This document shows, piece by piece, positions 1 to 8,532 of a DNA stretch of 56,326 nucleotides. The notes under the pieces are model-generated. The model was not told the DNA's origin. It was given only the letters and a program-made list of their open reading frames with translations, and did not search any database. A program made the position numbers and the translations under genes. Source of the stretch: Clostridiales bacterium (lineage in GTDB: Bacteria > Bacillota_A > Clostridia > Saccharofermentanales > Saccharofermentanaceae); the NCBI GenBank assembly GCA_017649745.1, contig JAGCGE010000231.1, forward strand, positions 1-56,326, read 5' to 3'. Position 1 is the first letter of the stretch, and each line of letters starts with the position of its first letter.

Positions 1-81
1 GAGCTTCGCAGACTTATGGAAGAAGCACCGGATGACCAAACACGTGCTGAACTTGGCAGAATGGCACAGAGGTACGAATAA
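1..81 (+). CDS. C-terminal end of a truncated gene
   Basis: An open frame runs from the first base to a TAA at 79-81 and encodes 26 residues ending in GRMAQRYE. No start is present, so the gene begins outside the window. The charged, helical sequence does not identify a family. Its place just before an HNH gene would fit a packaging or DNA-handling gene, but that is only context. It is followed at once by a terminator-like hairpin, so it probably closes a transcription unit. Confidence 0.5.
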   Translation, partial: ELRRLMEEAPDDQTRAELGRMAQRYE

Positions 82-90
82 GTGAAGAAA

Positions 91-131
91 GGACTGCTGA
101 ATTGTGTATCTTGGCAGTCCTATTCATTTTG
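91..131 (+). terminator. hairpin after the partial first gene
   Basis: GGACTGC at 91-97 pairs perfectly with GCAGTCC at 114-120 and is followed by the T-rich stretch TATTCATTTTG. It separates the truncated gene from the HNH gene. The T-tract is interrupted, so termination may be partial. Confidence 0.5.
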
Positions 132-146
132 TTAGGAGTGTCCATT

Positions 147-566
147 ATGTTAAGTTATAGCGAATTAATTACTATACCTACTTTTGAAGAAAGAATTAAA
201 TATTTGAAAACTAATTCGAAGGTCGGCGATCCCACTTTCGATTTCGACAGATACATTAATCAGCATTTCTATCTCAGTCATGAGTGGAAAGCATTAAGAC
301 CGAAAATTATAGTGAGAGATCTTGGTCATGATCTGGCTATGCCCGGAGAAGAGTATGAGATCTTTGGCACTATCTATATACACCATTTGAATCCTTTAAC
401 AAAGGAACAGATTATTCATGGCGATGTCGATGCTATGTTTAATCCACAGAATTTGGTAACCGTTTCCCGCGATACTCACAACATGATTCATTACGGGAGG
501 TTTACACATAACAAATACGTCTTAAATGAAAGACAGCCTAATGATACCATACTATGGAGGAATTGA
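147..566 (+). CDS. HNH endonuclease
   Basis: This 139-aa protein has the layout of phage HNH nucleases: a H-x-W-like stretch SHEWKALR (44-51), the histidine pair IHHLNPLT (78-85), the asparagine-containing NPQNLVTVS (99-107) and the final DTHNMIHYG (109-117). These residues would hold one divalent metal and cut DNA. Small HNH proteins beside phage packaging genes often assist genome cleavage by the terminase. I chose ATG 147 because TTAGGAGTG lies just upstream; a longer frame from 102 would use TTG and lacks a Shine-Dalgarno. The next gene follows within 3 nt. Confidence 0.85.
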   Translation: MLSYSELITIPTFEERIKYLKTNSKVGDPTFDFDRYINQHFYLSHEWKALRPKIIVRDLGHDLAMPGEEYEIFGTIYIHHLNPLTKEQIIHGDVDAMFNPQNLVTVSRDTHNMIHYGRFTHNKYVLNERQPNDTILWRN

Positions 567-568
567 CA

Positions 569-823
569 ATGGCAATCAAAAAGAAAGTCGTAGAGATCGA
601 TGATCTCATTAATGAAGCTAAAGAAGAGCAGGAAAAAGTCGGTGGATACCGTACCACGCAGGATGTTAACTTTAGAGAAGGACCGGGTTTGGCTTACAAT
701 GTCATTTGCGTAATCCCTGAAGGCGAAGTAATCGATGTTGCAGAGTTTGTTAATGGCTGGGCTAGATGTACATATGGCGATGCTATTGGCTATCTAATGG
801 ATTGCTATATTACAGCTAAATAG
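569..823 (+). CDS. small bacterial SH3-domain protein
   Basis: The 84-aa product has a charged helical N-terminus (1-26) and then an SH3b-like domain: a VNFREGPG motif (about 34-41), then NVICVIPEG and NGWARCTYGDAIGYLMDCYI, ending in the usual hydrophobic strand. SH3b domains bind cell-wall peptides or other proteins. It lacks any enzyme domain, so it could be a wall-contacting virion part or an accessory to the lysis proteins further on. ATG 569 is chosen over ATG 554 because TGGAGG at 555-560 is its ribosome binding site. Confidence 0.7.
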   Translation: MAIKKKVVEIDDLINEAKEEQEKVGGYRTTQDVNFREGPGLAYNVICVIPEGEVIDVAEFVNGWARCTYGDAIGYLMDCYITAK

Positions 824-834
824 AGGTGATCAAA

Positions 835-1173
835 ATGGGCGATAGTATTCTTAATACAGTAAAAAGCATGATGGGTTCAGACGACGATTATGCGCCGTTT
901 AACACCGACTTTATCGTCCTTATTAACTCAGCTTTAGCCCATCTGAATGACCTTGGCGCTGGCCCCGACGAACCGTTTAGTATCACTGGAGCTGACGAAA
1001 CATGGGACGATTTTACTGACGATAAGTTTATTAAGGCGAAAGCTAAGGAGTTTATCTATCTAGATGTGAAGCTTAAATTCGACCCTCCTACAAGTTCGTT
1101 TGTGCTTAAGTCCTTTGAGGATATGCGCAAAGAATGTGAATGGAGAATAGAGAGATACACCTCTGAGCAATAG
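835..1173 (+). CDS. head-tail connector (gp6-like adaptor)
   Basis: A 112-aa acidic, mostly helical protein. The segments INSALAHLNDLG, WDDFTDD and LKFDPPTSSFVLKSFEDM match the pattern I know from phage head-tail connector proteins of the gp6-like type, which form a ring below the portal. The DPPTSS stretch is the most typical. It lies unusually far from the portal (8.5 kb) and beside the lysis genes. Start ATG 835 follows AGAGGTG at 822-828. Family assignment is from memory of related phage proteins, not from a search. Confidence 0.65.
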   Translation: MGDSILNTVKSMMGSDDDYAPFNTDFIVLINSALAHLNDLGAGPDEPFSITGADETWDDFTDDKFIKAKAKEFIYLDVKLKFDPPTSSFVLKSFEDMRKECEWRIERYTSEQ

Positions 1174-1184
1174 GAGGTGATAGA

Positions 1185-2591
1185 ATGGCTGCTTATGTTC
1201 ATGTAGATCCGATTAACATAAAGTTTATTCTAGAGTATATTAAGAATAAGTATGGCGATACCGAGTATAATAAAGTATTAACATATAAAGGCTCTACAGG
1301 AAATTATGGTATAGAGAAGTCGTTGCAAGATTTAATAACTTTTGCTAATGAGCACGATGGGAATCTTCCTACTAATTTTATTGTTGTACTTATTATAGAG
1401 TATAATAATAGTGTTATGACCGGAAATTTTTTAATTAATATTTTACAGGTATGGAATGCTAACATTGATACAAGTAAATGTAGACCATATTATGTAACAT
1501 ATAAAGGAGGTTCTTCTGTATATTTTAATTGTTATGCTGCTAAAATTAGTAATTCTAATTGGTCTTATTATGGAGCAGGTATATTTAAAATGTTAAGCAT
1601 GGGCTGTACTGGAACTTCTAGTACAAAATCAATGCAATATGTTAATCCATCAGGAACTATAAATAATACAAACGCACTGAATTATGAACCAGATTTTACA
1701 ATGTCTAATTTATCGGCAGCTCGTGCTACAGGAGGAATTCCTAACTATTATCAATTAAATCAGCTTAGTCCAAATCTTATTAAATGGTCTACTCAACCAT
1801 GCTATAGATCTAGAAATGAAACTTCTTCAAGTCAGACTTATCCTTTAGTTGTAGCAGAAAAAGGTTTAAGTTATTATGGAACTTACGATTTAACAGATGC
1901 TGAAAAAGAACGTTATATAGACTACGAAGCCCCTCTTATCATGATGGAGGAGACTCAGCCTTTTGACGGTATTAACTGCTTTGATCTTTCATTCAACGGA
2001 ATGACCTATGTAGCAGAAAGGCATCAACACGAGGCCGGAATGTTTGTTAGATTGCTTGACGAAGTGTCAACTCATAGTAAGGTTATATTTACTAATGAAA
2101 CTATTGGAAAAGCTTATGATCAAGTATCTTACGCTAAACCATTTTTAGTACCTGACGAAGTGTTTAGTAAACCGGGTCTTATAAGAGCTGATGTATATGG
2201 AACTGGTGGATCATCTTCAACAGTTCAAAAGCAGTTCTATTTCAAAGTAAAAGAGAATCCATCTACAAGAACTGTCCTTAGTGGACTGACGATGGGAACA
2301 AATATTAAACCTATTAGAATTAAACACAATAACCGGATTGAATTTTTATGGAGTCATACAGGTAGTTCCAATCCTGCTATTGAGATTCTTGATGACGATA
2401 TGATGGTCAAGTATATGGACATTTGGAATGATTCTAATCCAAATGTTAAATACCAGATTTCACCATCTAGCGGTAAATTTGCTATACCATTGAGTTACTT
2501 TGATCTCAAAGGGACTTTCCATGGTCTTGTGAGATGTGGTAATAATAAGATCGATTCTGTCGTCACTGAAATTATATGGAATTTCGAATGA
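1185..2591 (+). CDS. putative tail fibre / baseplate receptor-binding protein
   Basis: A 468-aa protein rich in Asn, Ser, Thr and Tyr, as common in phage adhesins. The first 240 residues are a low-complexity, N/S/Y-rich part (about 1190-1900) that is more AT-rich than its neighbours; the rest has repeated beta-strand-like segments ending in VVTEIIWNFE. No catalytic motif is visible. Position directly before the holin and endolysin is typical for a tail fibre or upper baseplate protein. The compositional contrast would fit a host-range module that changes by exchange. A strong AGGAGGTGA precedes the start. The exact family is not recognised. Confidence 0.5.
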   Translation: MAAYVHVDPINIKFILEYIKNKYGDTEYNKVLTYKGSTGNYGIEKSLQDLITFANEHDGNLPTNFIVVLIIEYNNSVMTGNFLINILQVWNANIDTSKCRPYYVTYKGGSSVYFNCYAAKISNSNWSYYGAGIFKMLSMGCTGTSSTKSMQYVNPSGTINNTNALNYEPDFTMSNLSAARATGGIPNYYQLNQLSPNLIKWSTQPCYRSRNETSSSQTYPLVVAEKGLSYYGTYDLTDAEKERYIDYEAPLIMMEETQPFDGINCFDLSFNGMTYVAERHQHEAGMFVRLLDEVSTHSKVIFTNETIGKAYDQVSYAKPFLVPDEVFSKPGLIRADVYGTGGSSSTVQKQFYFKVKENPSTRTVLSGLTMGTNIKPIRIKHNNRIEFLWSHTGSSNPAIEILDDDMMVKYMDIWNDSNPNVKYQISPSSGKFAIPLSYFDLKGTFHGLVRCGNNKIDSVVTEIIWNFE

Positions 2592-2605
2592 AAGGAGGTA
2601 ACCGT

Positions 2606-2845
2606 ATGACTGCACAGATAGTAGTGTCAATTATTAGTTTGATTGGAGTAATTGTTACTGGAATTACAACAGTTCTTACTGTTAGCTCGAAATTAGCTAT
2701 CAGTCAAGCAGTTCAAGACGAAAAGATGAAAACTATTGATGAACAGCTAAGAAAGGTAGTCACTGCTTCCGAAGAAATTCCAGTAATGAAATACCAGATT
2801 GAACAGCTAATGAAACAGGTTAAGAAATTGGAGGAACACAAATGA
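2606..2845 (+). CDS. XhlA-like membrane protein of the lysis module
   Basis: The 79-aa product has one N-terminal membrane helix (about residues 5-24, IVVSIISLIGVIVTGITTVL) followed by a coiled coil rich in E, K and Q (35-77). This is the layout of XhlA/haemolysin-accessory proteins that sit next to the holin and help in membrane disruption. The stop overlaps the holin start (ATG at 2842). ATG 2606 is preceded by a full AAAGGAGGT (2591-2599). Identity rests on topology and neighbours. Confidence 0.6.
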   Translation: MTAQIVVSIISLIGVIVTGITTVLTVSSKLAISQAVQDEKMKTIDEQLRKVVTASEEIPVMKYQIEQLMKQVKKLEEHK

Positions 2846-3102
2846 AGATTTCTAATAAATGGTATAACATTATTAAGTATGTATCTGCTACTGTTATTCC
2901 TGCTTTAGTAGTATTTCTTAGTGTAATAGGAGAAGCACTTAATTTATCTTGGATGAACGTAGTAGTAATGATTATAGGTGCTTTTGGCGTGTTCCTTGGC
3001 GAGTTGATTAAAGGAAGTAGTAAAGCATTTTGGAAAACTAGAGAAATTATAGAAATTAATAATGAGGAGGTTGAGGCTAATGACGAATCTGGAACTGGCT
3101 GA
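2842..3102 (+). CDS. holin
   Basis: An 86-aa protein with two membrane helices (about 12-31 and 38-58) joined by a short turn and a charged C-terminus, matching small phage holins; the opening KWYNIIKYVSATVIPALVVF resembles the Dp-1-like holin family. It would make membrane holes that let the endolysin reach the wall. It lies between the XhlA-like gene (4-nt overlap) and the endolysin (23-nt overlap), an arrangement for coupled translation. GGAGG precedes the start. Confidence 0.8.
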   Translation: MKISNKWYNIIKYVSATVIPALVVFLSVIGEALNLSWMNVVVMIIGAFGVFLGELIKGSSKAFWKTREIIEINNEEVEANDESGTG

Positions 3103-4057
3103 AGAGCTTGACAAGTATCTCGGTCATGAAAAGTATGCAAAAGCTACTGCTGACAATCTCCTGACAACTGAGATTATTAACAAACAGGCAAGTAGAAGTG
3201 GTTCTGTAGGTGACTGGTATAAGCAGACCAGTAAACAGGACAAGACAAAAACGAATAAAGAGTACCTGCTTCAGTTTGCTGACAAAGGCTGGTACTGCGC
3301 AGACTGTGTAGGAGCTATTAAGGGCATTCTGTTCTTTGGTAACAGGTTCGGAGGTCCGAGTAATAGCCCTGATTACAGCTCTGAGAAAGATATGAGCATT
3401 AAGACTATGGCGTCTAAGTGCACTGACAAGAAGACTAAAGCTGACTTTTCTAAAGCTGAGGTTGGAGAGTTTATGTGGACTGAAGATTATGGTCACTGTG
3501 CTCTTGTTACTGTAGCTGGTAAGAAAGATACTGAATGTGCTCCTTCGCTTGACGGTCTCGGACAGGTTGATCTGAATTACCAGCCGAATTGGGCAGGATG
3601 TGGTAAACTTCCTTGGGTTACATACAAGTCTCAGCCTGCTCCTGCTCCACTTGTTAAAGCTGGAGATGTAGTAACGATTTGCAAAGGTGCTGTATATGGT
3701 GGAAGTGCAAAAGGAACTCCTGTACCTTCCGCATACTGCGATAAACCTTATAGAGTTGGTAAGACTCAGGTAGTCAAGAACGAATATTGCGCTCTGATTA
3801 CCGAGCTTAACAGTTGGGTTCCGGCAAGATACCTTACTATTGTTTCTCAGGCTGAAGCTATTAAAGCAGGCAGTTGCGTCAAAATAGGGGCAGGTGCTGT
3901 ATATGGTGGAAGTGCTAAGGGTGTTAAGATTCCTAGCTGCTATATTAATACTAACTCTTATGTTGTTAAAGTTGCAACTCACAATGGAACTAAGGAAGCC
4001 CTGCTGAAGAATCTTAATAGTTGGGTTCCGCTGAGATACCTTACTTTGGTTCGATAG
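3080..4057 (+). CDS. endolysin, cysteine-peptidase domain plus two wall-binding repeats
   Basis: The 325-aa protein has an N-terminal domain (1-183) with a likely Cys-His active site: WYCADCVGAIKG (71-82, Cys76 the best nucleophile candidate) and EDYGHCALV (135-143, His139), as in NlpC/P60 or CHAP-type peptidoglycan hydrolases. After a Pro/Ala linker (186-190) come two about 65-residue repeats, each with GAVYGGSAKG and ending in NSWVP.RYLT; these look like SH3-type wall-binding units. It has no signal peptide, so release depends on the holin. Start 3080 lies inside the holin gene after GAGGAGG; an upstream ATG at 3062 overlaps that binding site. Confidence 0.85.
   Translation: MTNLELAEELDKYLGHEKYAKATADNLLTTEIINKQASRSGSVGDWYKQTSKQDKTKTNKEYLLQFADKGWYCADCVGAIKGILFFGNRFGGPSNSPDYSSEKDMSIKTMASKCTDKKTKADFSKAEVGEFMWTEDYGHCALVTVAGKKDTECAPSLDGLGQVDLNYQPNWAGCGKLPWVTYKSQPAPAPLVKAGDVVTICKGAVYGGSAKGTPVPSAYCDKPYRVGKTQVVKNEYCALITELNSWVPARYLTIVSQAEAIKAGSCVKIGAGAVYGGSAKGVKIPSCYINTNSYVVKVATHNGTKEALLKNLNSWVPLRYLTLVR
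3650..4054 (+). repeat. tandem repeat in the endolysin wall-binding part
   Basis: Two direct repeats of roughly 195 nt encode the two C-terminal units of the endolysin. The best kept part is around GGTGCTGTATATGGTGG, present near 3687 and 3894. The protein repeats are more alike than the DNA, so the duplication is not recent. Confidence 0.75.
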
Positions 4058-4066
4058 GAGGCTAAT

Positions 4067-4726
4067 ATGAACGAGATAATCATTCATACTGGTGCTAAAG
4101 GCCAGAGATGGGGAACTCGTAATTATAGAAACTATGATGGAACTCTTACAGAAGAAGGACGTCGTAGGTACGACTATTACGAGAATAAGACAGACAGAGT
4201 TTATCAGACTGCTAGAGCTAAGCAAGCAGGCCCCAAAACTTATCAGAAAACTGGCAGATGGGGCGAATTAAAAGAAGATCTTTCTAAGTATACTAACGAA
4301 GAATTAGAGGCTTTGACTAAACGAGCTAGACTTGAGAAAGATTATAGAGAAGCTTTTAATACTATTCAGTATACGAAAGGTAAAAAATTTATTAATGGTT
4401 TTAAAGCAACAGCAAGAGAAACAGCAGAGATAGCAAGTGCTGGTAAAGCTCTTATTGACGCTTTCCAAGGCGTACGTTCTAGCATGGATAATGTTAAAGA
4501 ATACCAGAATAAAAAGAATCAAAAGATTCAGGATGAAGCCAATAAGCTTATTAGAAAGAATAATGATACTGCTGTTAAGAATTGGATTCTGTCGATCGAG
4601 AACAATGAAACACGAAAGAACGCTCAAGCTTTTGCTAAGTCGTTTGCAGGTGGTAAAGATTATAGTAATATAGATTCTGAACAGCTTAATAAAATGAAAG
4701 CGTTATTTGAAAAGAAGAATAAGTAG
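4067..4726 (+). CDS. phage protein with N-terminal WG..R tag motif
   Basis: A 219-aa basic, helical protein. Residues 4-33 hold the motif IIIHTGAKGQRWGTRNY followed by DGTLTEEG, which also occurs in the genes at 6480 and 7002 (twice). The rest is lysine-rich and coiled-coil-like with no membrane helix and no catalytic motif. Because copies of the motif cluster around terminase, portal and capsid genes, an inner-capsid or assembly role is plausible. AGGAGG precedes the start. I do not know a function for the C-terminal part. Confidence 0.6.
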   Translation: MNEIIIHTGAKGQRWGTRNYRNYDGTLTEEGRRRYDYYENKTDRVYQTARAKQAGPKTYQKTGRWGELKEDLSKYTNEELEALTKRARLEKDYREAFNTIQYTKGKKFINGFKATARETAEIASAGKALIDAFQGVRSSMDNVKEYQNKKNQKIQDEANKLIRKNNDTAVKNWILSIENNETRKNAQAFAKSFAGGKDYSNIDSEQLNKMKALFEKKNK

Positions 4727-4746
4727 AAAGAATAAGGTGTATAAAT

Positions 4747-6480
4747 ATGGCATTATCTAATACAGCCGTCCCTTATTACTATGGACAATTTAGAGATGCC
4801 GTTAAAAGGGGCGAGATACCGATTTGCCAAGAGATCGAAATGGAGATGAACCGAATTGATGGTCTCATTGCAAATCCCGGCGTTTTCTACGATCCTGAAG
4901 CTGTAAAAGGTTGGATAGACTTCTGCGAACGAGAGCTAACCTTAACTGATGGTAGTCCTTTAAGACTATTGGACACCTTTAAGTTATGGGGTGAACAGGT
5001 CTATGGATGGTATTACTTTGTTGAACGCAATGTCTATGTTCCATCTGAAAATCGTTTCATTAAGAAAATTGTTAAAAAGAGACTTACTAGAAAACAATAT
5101 TTAATAGTTGCTCGAGGAGCTGCTAAGACCATGTATGCTGAGTGCCATCAAGCATATTTTCTTGTGGTAGACCCGACAACAACTAAACAAGTAACTACTG
5201 CTCCAACTATGAAACAGGCCGATGAGGTTATGGGACCTTTTAGAACTGCGATTACGAGAGCTTTAGGCCCAGTATTTCAATTTTTAACAGAAGGAAGTAT
5301 ATACAACACTACAGGAGATCGTAATAAAAGACAGAAATTGGTATCTACTAAGCTAGGTATCGAAAATAAACTAACTAACTCAATACTAGAAGTAAAACCT
5401 ATGCGTGTCAGTGCAATGCAAGGAGCTAAATATAAAGTGGCAACCGTCGATGAATGGCTTTCTTGCGATGTACGAGAAGATGTAATTGGTTCTATTGAGC
5501 AAGGATCTACTAAACTTTCTGACTATCTGATTATTGCTACAAGCTCTGAAGGTACGATACGTAATGGCCCCGGAGACTCGATCAAAATGGAGTTAATGAG
5601 TATTCTTAAAGGCGATTACTATGCTCCTCACATCAGTATTTGGCATTATAAGTTGGATAGTGTAGAAGAAGTTAATGACCCAGCAATGTGGAGAAAAGCT
5701 AACCCTAATCTCGGACTTACTGTGCAATATGAAGCTTATCAACTTGACGTTGAACGAGCTGAGAATGTACCTTCAACTAGAAATGACATTCTGGCAAAGA
5801 GATTTGGTATTCCGATGGAAGGCTATACTTACTTCTTTACGTATGATGAGACACTTCCTCACAGACCTCAGTCTTATAAAGGAATGCTTTGTGCTCTTGG
5901 CGCTGACTTCTCGCAAGGTGACGACTTCTGTGCGTTTACTTTTCTGTTTCCTCTTAGTCAGGGACAGTTTGGCGTTAAAGTTCGTAGTTACATAAGTAGA
6001 TTAACTTATGATCATTTAAGTTTAGCTGCTAGAGAGAAATACGATCAGTTTATTCAAGAAGGAAGTCTTGTTGTTTTAGATGGTTCTATTTTGGATATGG
6101 ATGAAGTTTATGATGACATCGACGGTTACATTATAGCTAATGAATACAATGTATGTGGCTTTGGTTATGACCCTTATAATGCTGAACACTTTGTTAAAAG
6201 ATGGTGCGATGAGAACTCTGCATTTGGTGTAGAGAAAGTTAGACAGGGCAGTAGAACTGAGACTGTACCTTTAGGAGAGATTAAGAAACTTGCTGGTGAG
6301 CGTATGCTTATATTTGATGAGTTACTTATGAGCTTCTGTATGGGCAATTGCATTACGCTTGAAGACACGAACGGTAATCGTAAACTTTACAAGATGAGAT
6401 ATGAAGATAAGATCGATAATGTAGCTGCGTTAATTGACGCTTGGGTTGTATACAAGAATCAAAAGGAGGCCTTTGAATAA
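4747..6480 (+). CDS. terL: terminase large subunit
   Basis: This 577-aa protein is the ATP-driven DNA packaging motor and nuclease. The ATPase part shows a Walker A-like RGAAKT (123-128, often R-G-x-x-K-T in HK97-type terminases) and Walker B ATVDEW (231-236). The nuclease part shows GADFSQGDD (384-392), GYDPYNAEHF (about 475-485) and DNVAALIDAW near the end, which supply the acidic metal ligands. Length is normal for Terminase_1-type proteins. No small subunit is recognisable just upstream; the tagged protein at 4067 occupies that place. Its stop overlaps the next ATG by one base. Confidence 0.95.
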   Translation: MALSNTAVPYYYGQFRDAVKRGEIPICQEIEMEMNRIDGLIANPGVFYDPEAVKGWIDFCERELTLTDGSPLRLLDTFKLWGEQVYGWYYFVERNVYVPSENRFIKKIVKKRLTRKQYLIVARGAAKTMYAECHQAYFLVVDPTTTKQVTTAPTMKQADEVMGPFRTAITRALGPVFQFLTEGSIYNTTGDRNKRQKLVSTKLGIENKLTNSILEVKPMRVSAMQGAKYKVATVDEWLSCDVREDVIGSIEQGSTKLSDYLIIATSSEGTIRNGPGDSIKMELMSILKGDYYAPHISIWHYKLDSVEEVNDPAMWRKANPNLGLTVQYEAYQLDVERAENVPSTRNDILAKRFGIPMEGYTYFFTYDETLPHRPQSYKGMLCALGADFSQGDDFCAFTFLFPLSQGQFGVKVRSYISRLTYDHLSLAAREKYDQFIQEGSLVVLDGSILDMDEVYDDIDGYIIANEYNVCGFGYDPYNAEHFVKRWCDENSAFGVEKVRQGSRTETVPLGEIKKLAGERMLIFDELLMSFCMGNCITLEDTNGNRKLYKMRYEDKIDNVAALIDAWVVYKNQKEAFE

Positions 6481-7001
6481 TGGAAGACCGCATTCTTGTC
6501 CATTGGGGCATCCTTGGAATGAAGTGGGGTGTCAGACGTTATCAGAACGAAGATGGCACCCTCACTGAACTCGGAAAGGCTAGGGAAGCCAAACTAAGGG
6601 CTAGAGAACAAGCTCGGTTAGAAAAGAAAGATTTAAAATGGGTTGATAGACATGGTAGCAAAGTTTACAAGCAAGCCTATAAGCAGAGTAGAAAAGAACT
6701 TGCTTATGAGGACGCTAAACTTAGAAGCCAGATGGTAACGAGAAATAAAGATGGTAGTGTAAATAAGACTTATGCCCTAGCTTTTAATAAAGTTATGGCT
6801 GATCTTATGAACACTAAAGTTTCGGATTTGAAAGCACCTTCAGGTAGAGTCATTAGGTTTGTGGCAAAGAGAGGAGAACTTGGTGTTCATACTGCTCTAG
6901 CTGATCCAGACTATGACATGAGCCAAGTTAGAACCGGTGTATATGGTGGAAAGAGATATGGAAAGGTTGCTTATAAGAATAAGCAAATCGAGGTGAAATA
7001 A
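6480..7001 (+). CDS. small tagged head-module protein
   Basis: A 173-aa, strongly basic protein that starts with the clearest tag copy in the window: ILVHWGILGMKWGVRRYQ (5-22), then EDGTLTELGK. The remainder is helical and Lys/Arg-rich, ending in a short YDMSQVRTGVYGGKRYG segment. It overlaps the terminase stop (TAATG) and abuts the next tagged gene, so translation is coupled. The high positive charge would allow DNA contact inside the capsid, but no domain shows this. Function unknown. Confidence 0.6.
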   Translation: MEDRILVHWGILGMKWGVRRYQNEDGTLTELGKAREAKLRAREQARLEKKDLKWVDRHGSKVYKQAYKQSRKELAYEDAKLRSQMVTRNKDGSVNKTYALAFNKVMADLMNTKVSDLKAPSGRVIRFVAKRGELGVHTALADPDYDMSQVRTGVYGGKRYGKVAYKNKQIEVK

Positions 7002-8516
7002 ATGAACGACATAATCCTTGTCCACCATGGCGTAGACGGCCAGAAGTGGGGTAATCGAAAGTACCAATACGAAGATGGTTCGCTTACTCCTCTTGGTCGC
7101 AAACATTATGGTGTTGGAGAGCCTAGGACTAAACAGTCCAGCAGTGATAAAATTAAAGAGTATAAAGCTAAGGCTAAAGCTGAAGCTAAGATTATTAAAG
7201 CTAAGGCTAAAGCTGAAGCTATTAAAACTAAAGCAAAAGTTGAAGCTTTTAAAGAAAAGAAAAAAGCTGAAGATGAAGTAGAACTCGAAAAAATTAGAGC
7301 CCAGAGAGAAATCGAAAAGGGTATTAGCAAAGAAAACGCTGATATTGCTCGTATGGAGCAAAAAACCAACAAAGAAATAGCATTGGCGGGCAAGAAATCT
7401 GATAAAGGTGATAGAGCAATGACGGCTTTGAAAGCCGTTGGAGCTGTGTTAGCTGTTTGTGGTATTACCTATCTTACTTATAAAGCTGTAAAAGGCAAAG
7501 GAGAAGTCGAAGGAATTAGTGAAGCAGCTAAAACTAAAGGAGCTGAAATCACTAAAAGCGTTTCAAATAAACCAGTTAGTGAGATTACATCATCAGTAAC
7601 AAAGGCTACTAAATCAGATGTTAATTTAGTAAATTTGACATTAGGTAAAGCAACATCTCAAAAGGAAGCAGCTAAAGCAGCTAAAGCAGCGGCTAAAGCT
7701 GCAAATAAGTACGATAAAGCAGCTTCTAAGAGTGCGTCTATGATGGAAAAAGCTCTTAAACGAGAACAAAGTCGTTTAGCAATAGATGATTATATAGAAA
7801 AACTTAGAAAGGTAATTCCTGTCAAACATGGAATGTTGGTGAGTAAAATGAAAGACGATAAAATCCTTATCCATTCCAGTGATATTTATCATTGGGGAAT
7901 TAAAGGTCAGAAATGGGGCGTAAGACGTTGGCAATATGAAGACGGAACTCTCACCCCTGAAGGTAAGATCCATTATGGTAAATTGACTGATGGAAAAGGT
8001 AGTTTTGGAAAATCTCAAAGAGCAACTGAGTTTAATCAAATCGTTGGAATGCAAGCTCAAACGGGAGCAAATGCTCGTAAAAAAGGCAAAGAGGCACAAG
8101 CAAGAAAATATATGTCAGCAGCATTGGCAAATACTAAAACATTTGCAAAAGATACTGAGACTTTCGAGCAGATGGCTAATGATAAAAATAAAGGTATTAA
8201 AAGAGGCGCAATTGCTGGAATTGCTTCATCTATTCCTTTAGGAGTTGCTGCAACAGGCGTTGGCATGGCTACTGGTAATCCTATAGCTTCTTTTGCTGCT
8301 ATGCTTGGGGCTGTTGGTATTAGTAATGCTGTAATGCATGTTACTGCTAATAACTATATTAAGAATTCTAAAACTGGTCAATTAGATAAAAAATGGCAAG
8401 AGATTCACGATAAATATGCTAGAATGCCAATTAACGATTTGTATAAAGAATTTGATAATACATTCGTTGAGTCGTATAAGGCTCCAAAGATTAATAAAAA
8501 GACAACTTCACATTAA
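7002..8516 (+). CDS. double-tagged membrane-segment protein
   Basis: A 504-aa protein with two tag copies: VHHGVDGQKWGNRKYQ at 7-22 and YHWGIKGQKWGVRRWQ at about 292-307, each followed by EDG.LTP.G. Between them lie a K/A-rich coiled coil (50-125), a membrane helix (about 141-160) and an Ala/Lys repeat (about 220-245). The C-terminal half has two further hydrophobic stretches (about 400-450). The second copy begins at an in-frame ATG (7848) preceded by GGTGAG, so the gene looks like two tagged genes fused, or has an internal start. Inner-virion or ejection protein is a guess from the neighbours. Confidence 0.6.
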   Translation: MNDIILVHHGVDGQKWGNRKYQYEDGSLTPLGRKHYGVGEPRTKQSSSDKIKEYKAKAKAEAKIIKAKAKAEAIKTKAKVEAFKEKKKAEDEVELEKIRAQREIEKGISKENADIARMEQKTNKEIALAGKKSDKGDRAMTALKAVGAVLAVCGITYLTYKAVKGKGEVEGISEAAKTKGAEITKSVSNKPVSEITSSVTKATKSDVNLVNLTLGKATSQKEAAKAAKAAAKAANKYDKAASKSASMMEKALKREQSRLAIDDYIEKLRKVIPVKHGMLVSKMKDDKILIHSSDIYHWGIKGQKWGVRRWQYEDGTLTPEGKIHYGKLTDGKGSFGKSQRATEFNQIVGMQAQTGANARKKGKEAQARKYMSAALANTKTFAKDTETFEQMANDKNKGIKRGAIAGIASSIPLGVAATGVGMATGNPIASFAAMLGAVGISNAVMHVTANNYIKNSKTGQLDKKWQEIHDKYARMPINDLYKEFDNTFVESYKAPKINKKTTSH

Positions 8517-8532
8517 AAGAGAGGGGTAACCC

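Noticed and set aside
3077..4225. Long open frame on the - strand (382 aa) opposite the endolysin
   Set aside because: No ribosome binding site, Ser/Thr/Ile-rich nonsense composition, and fully opposite a well-supported gene.
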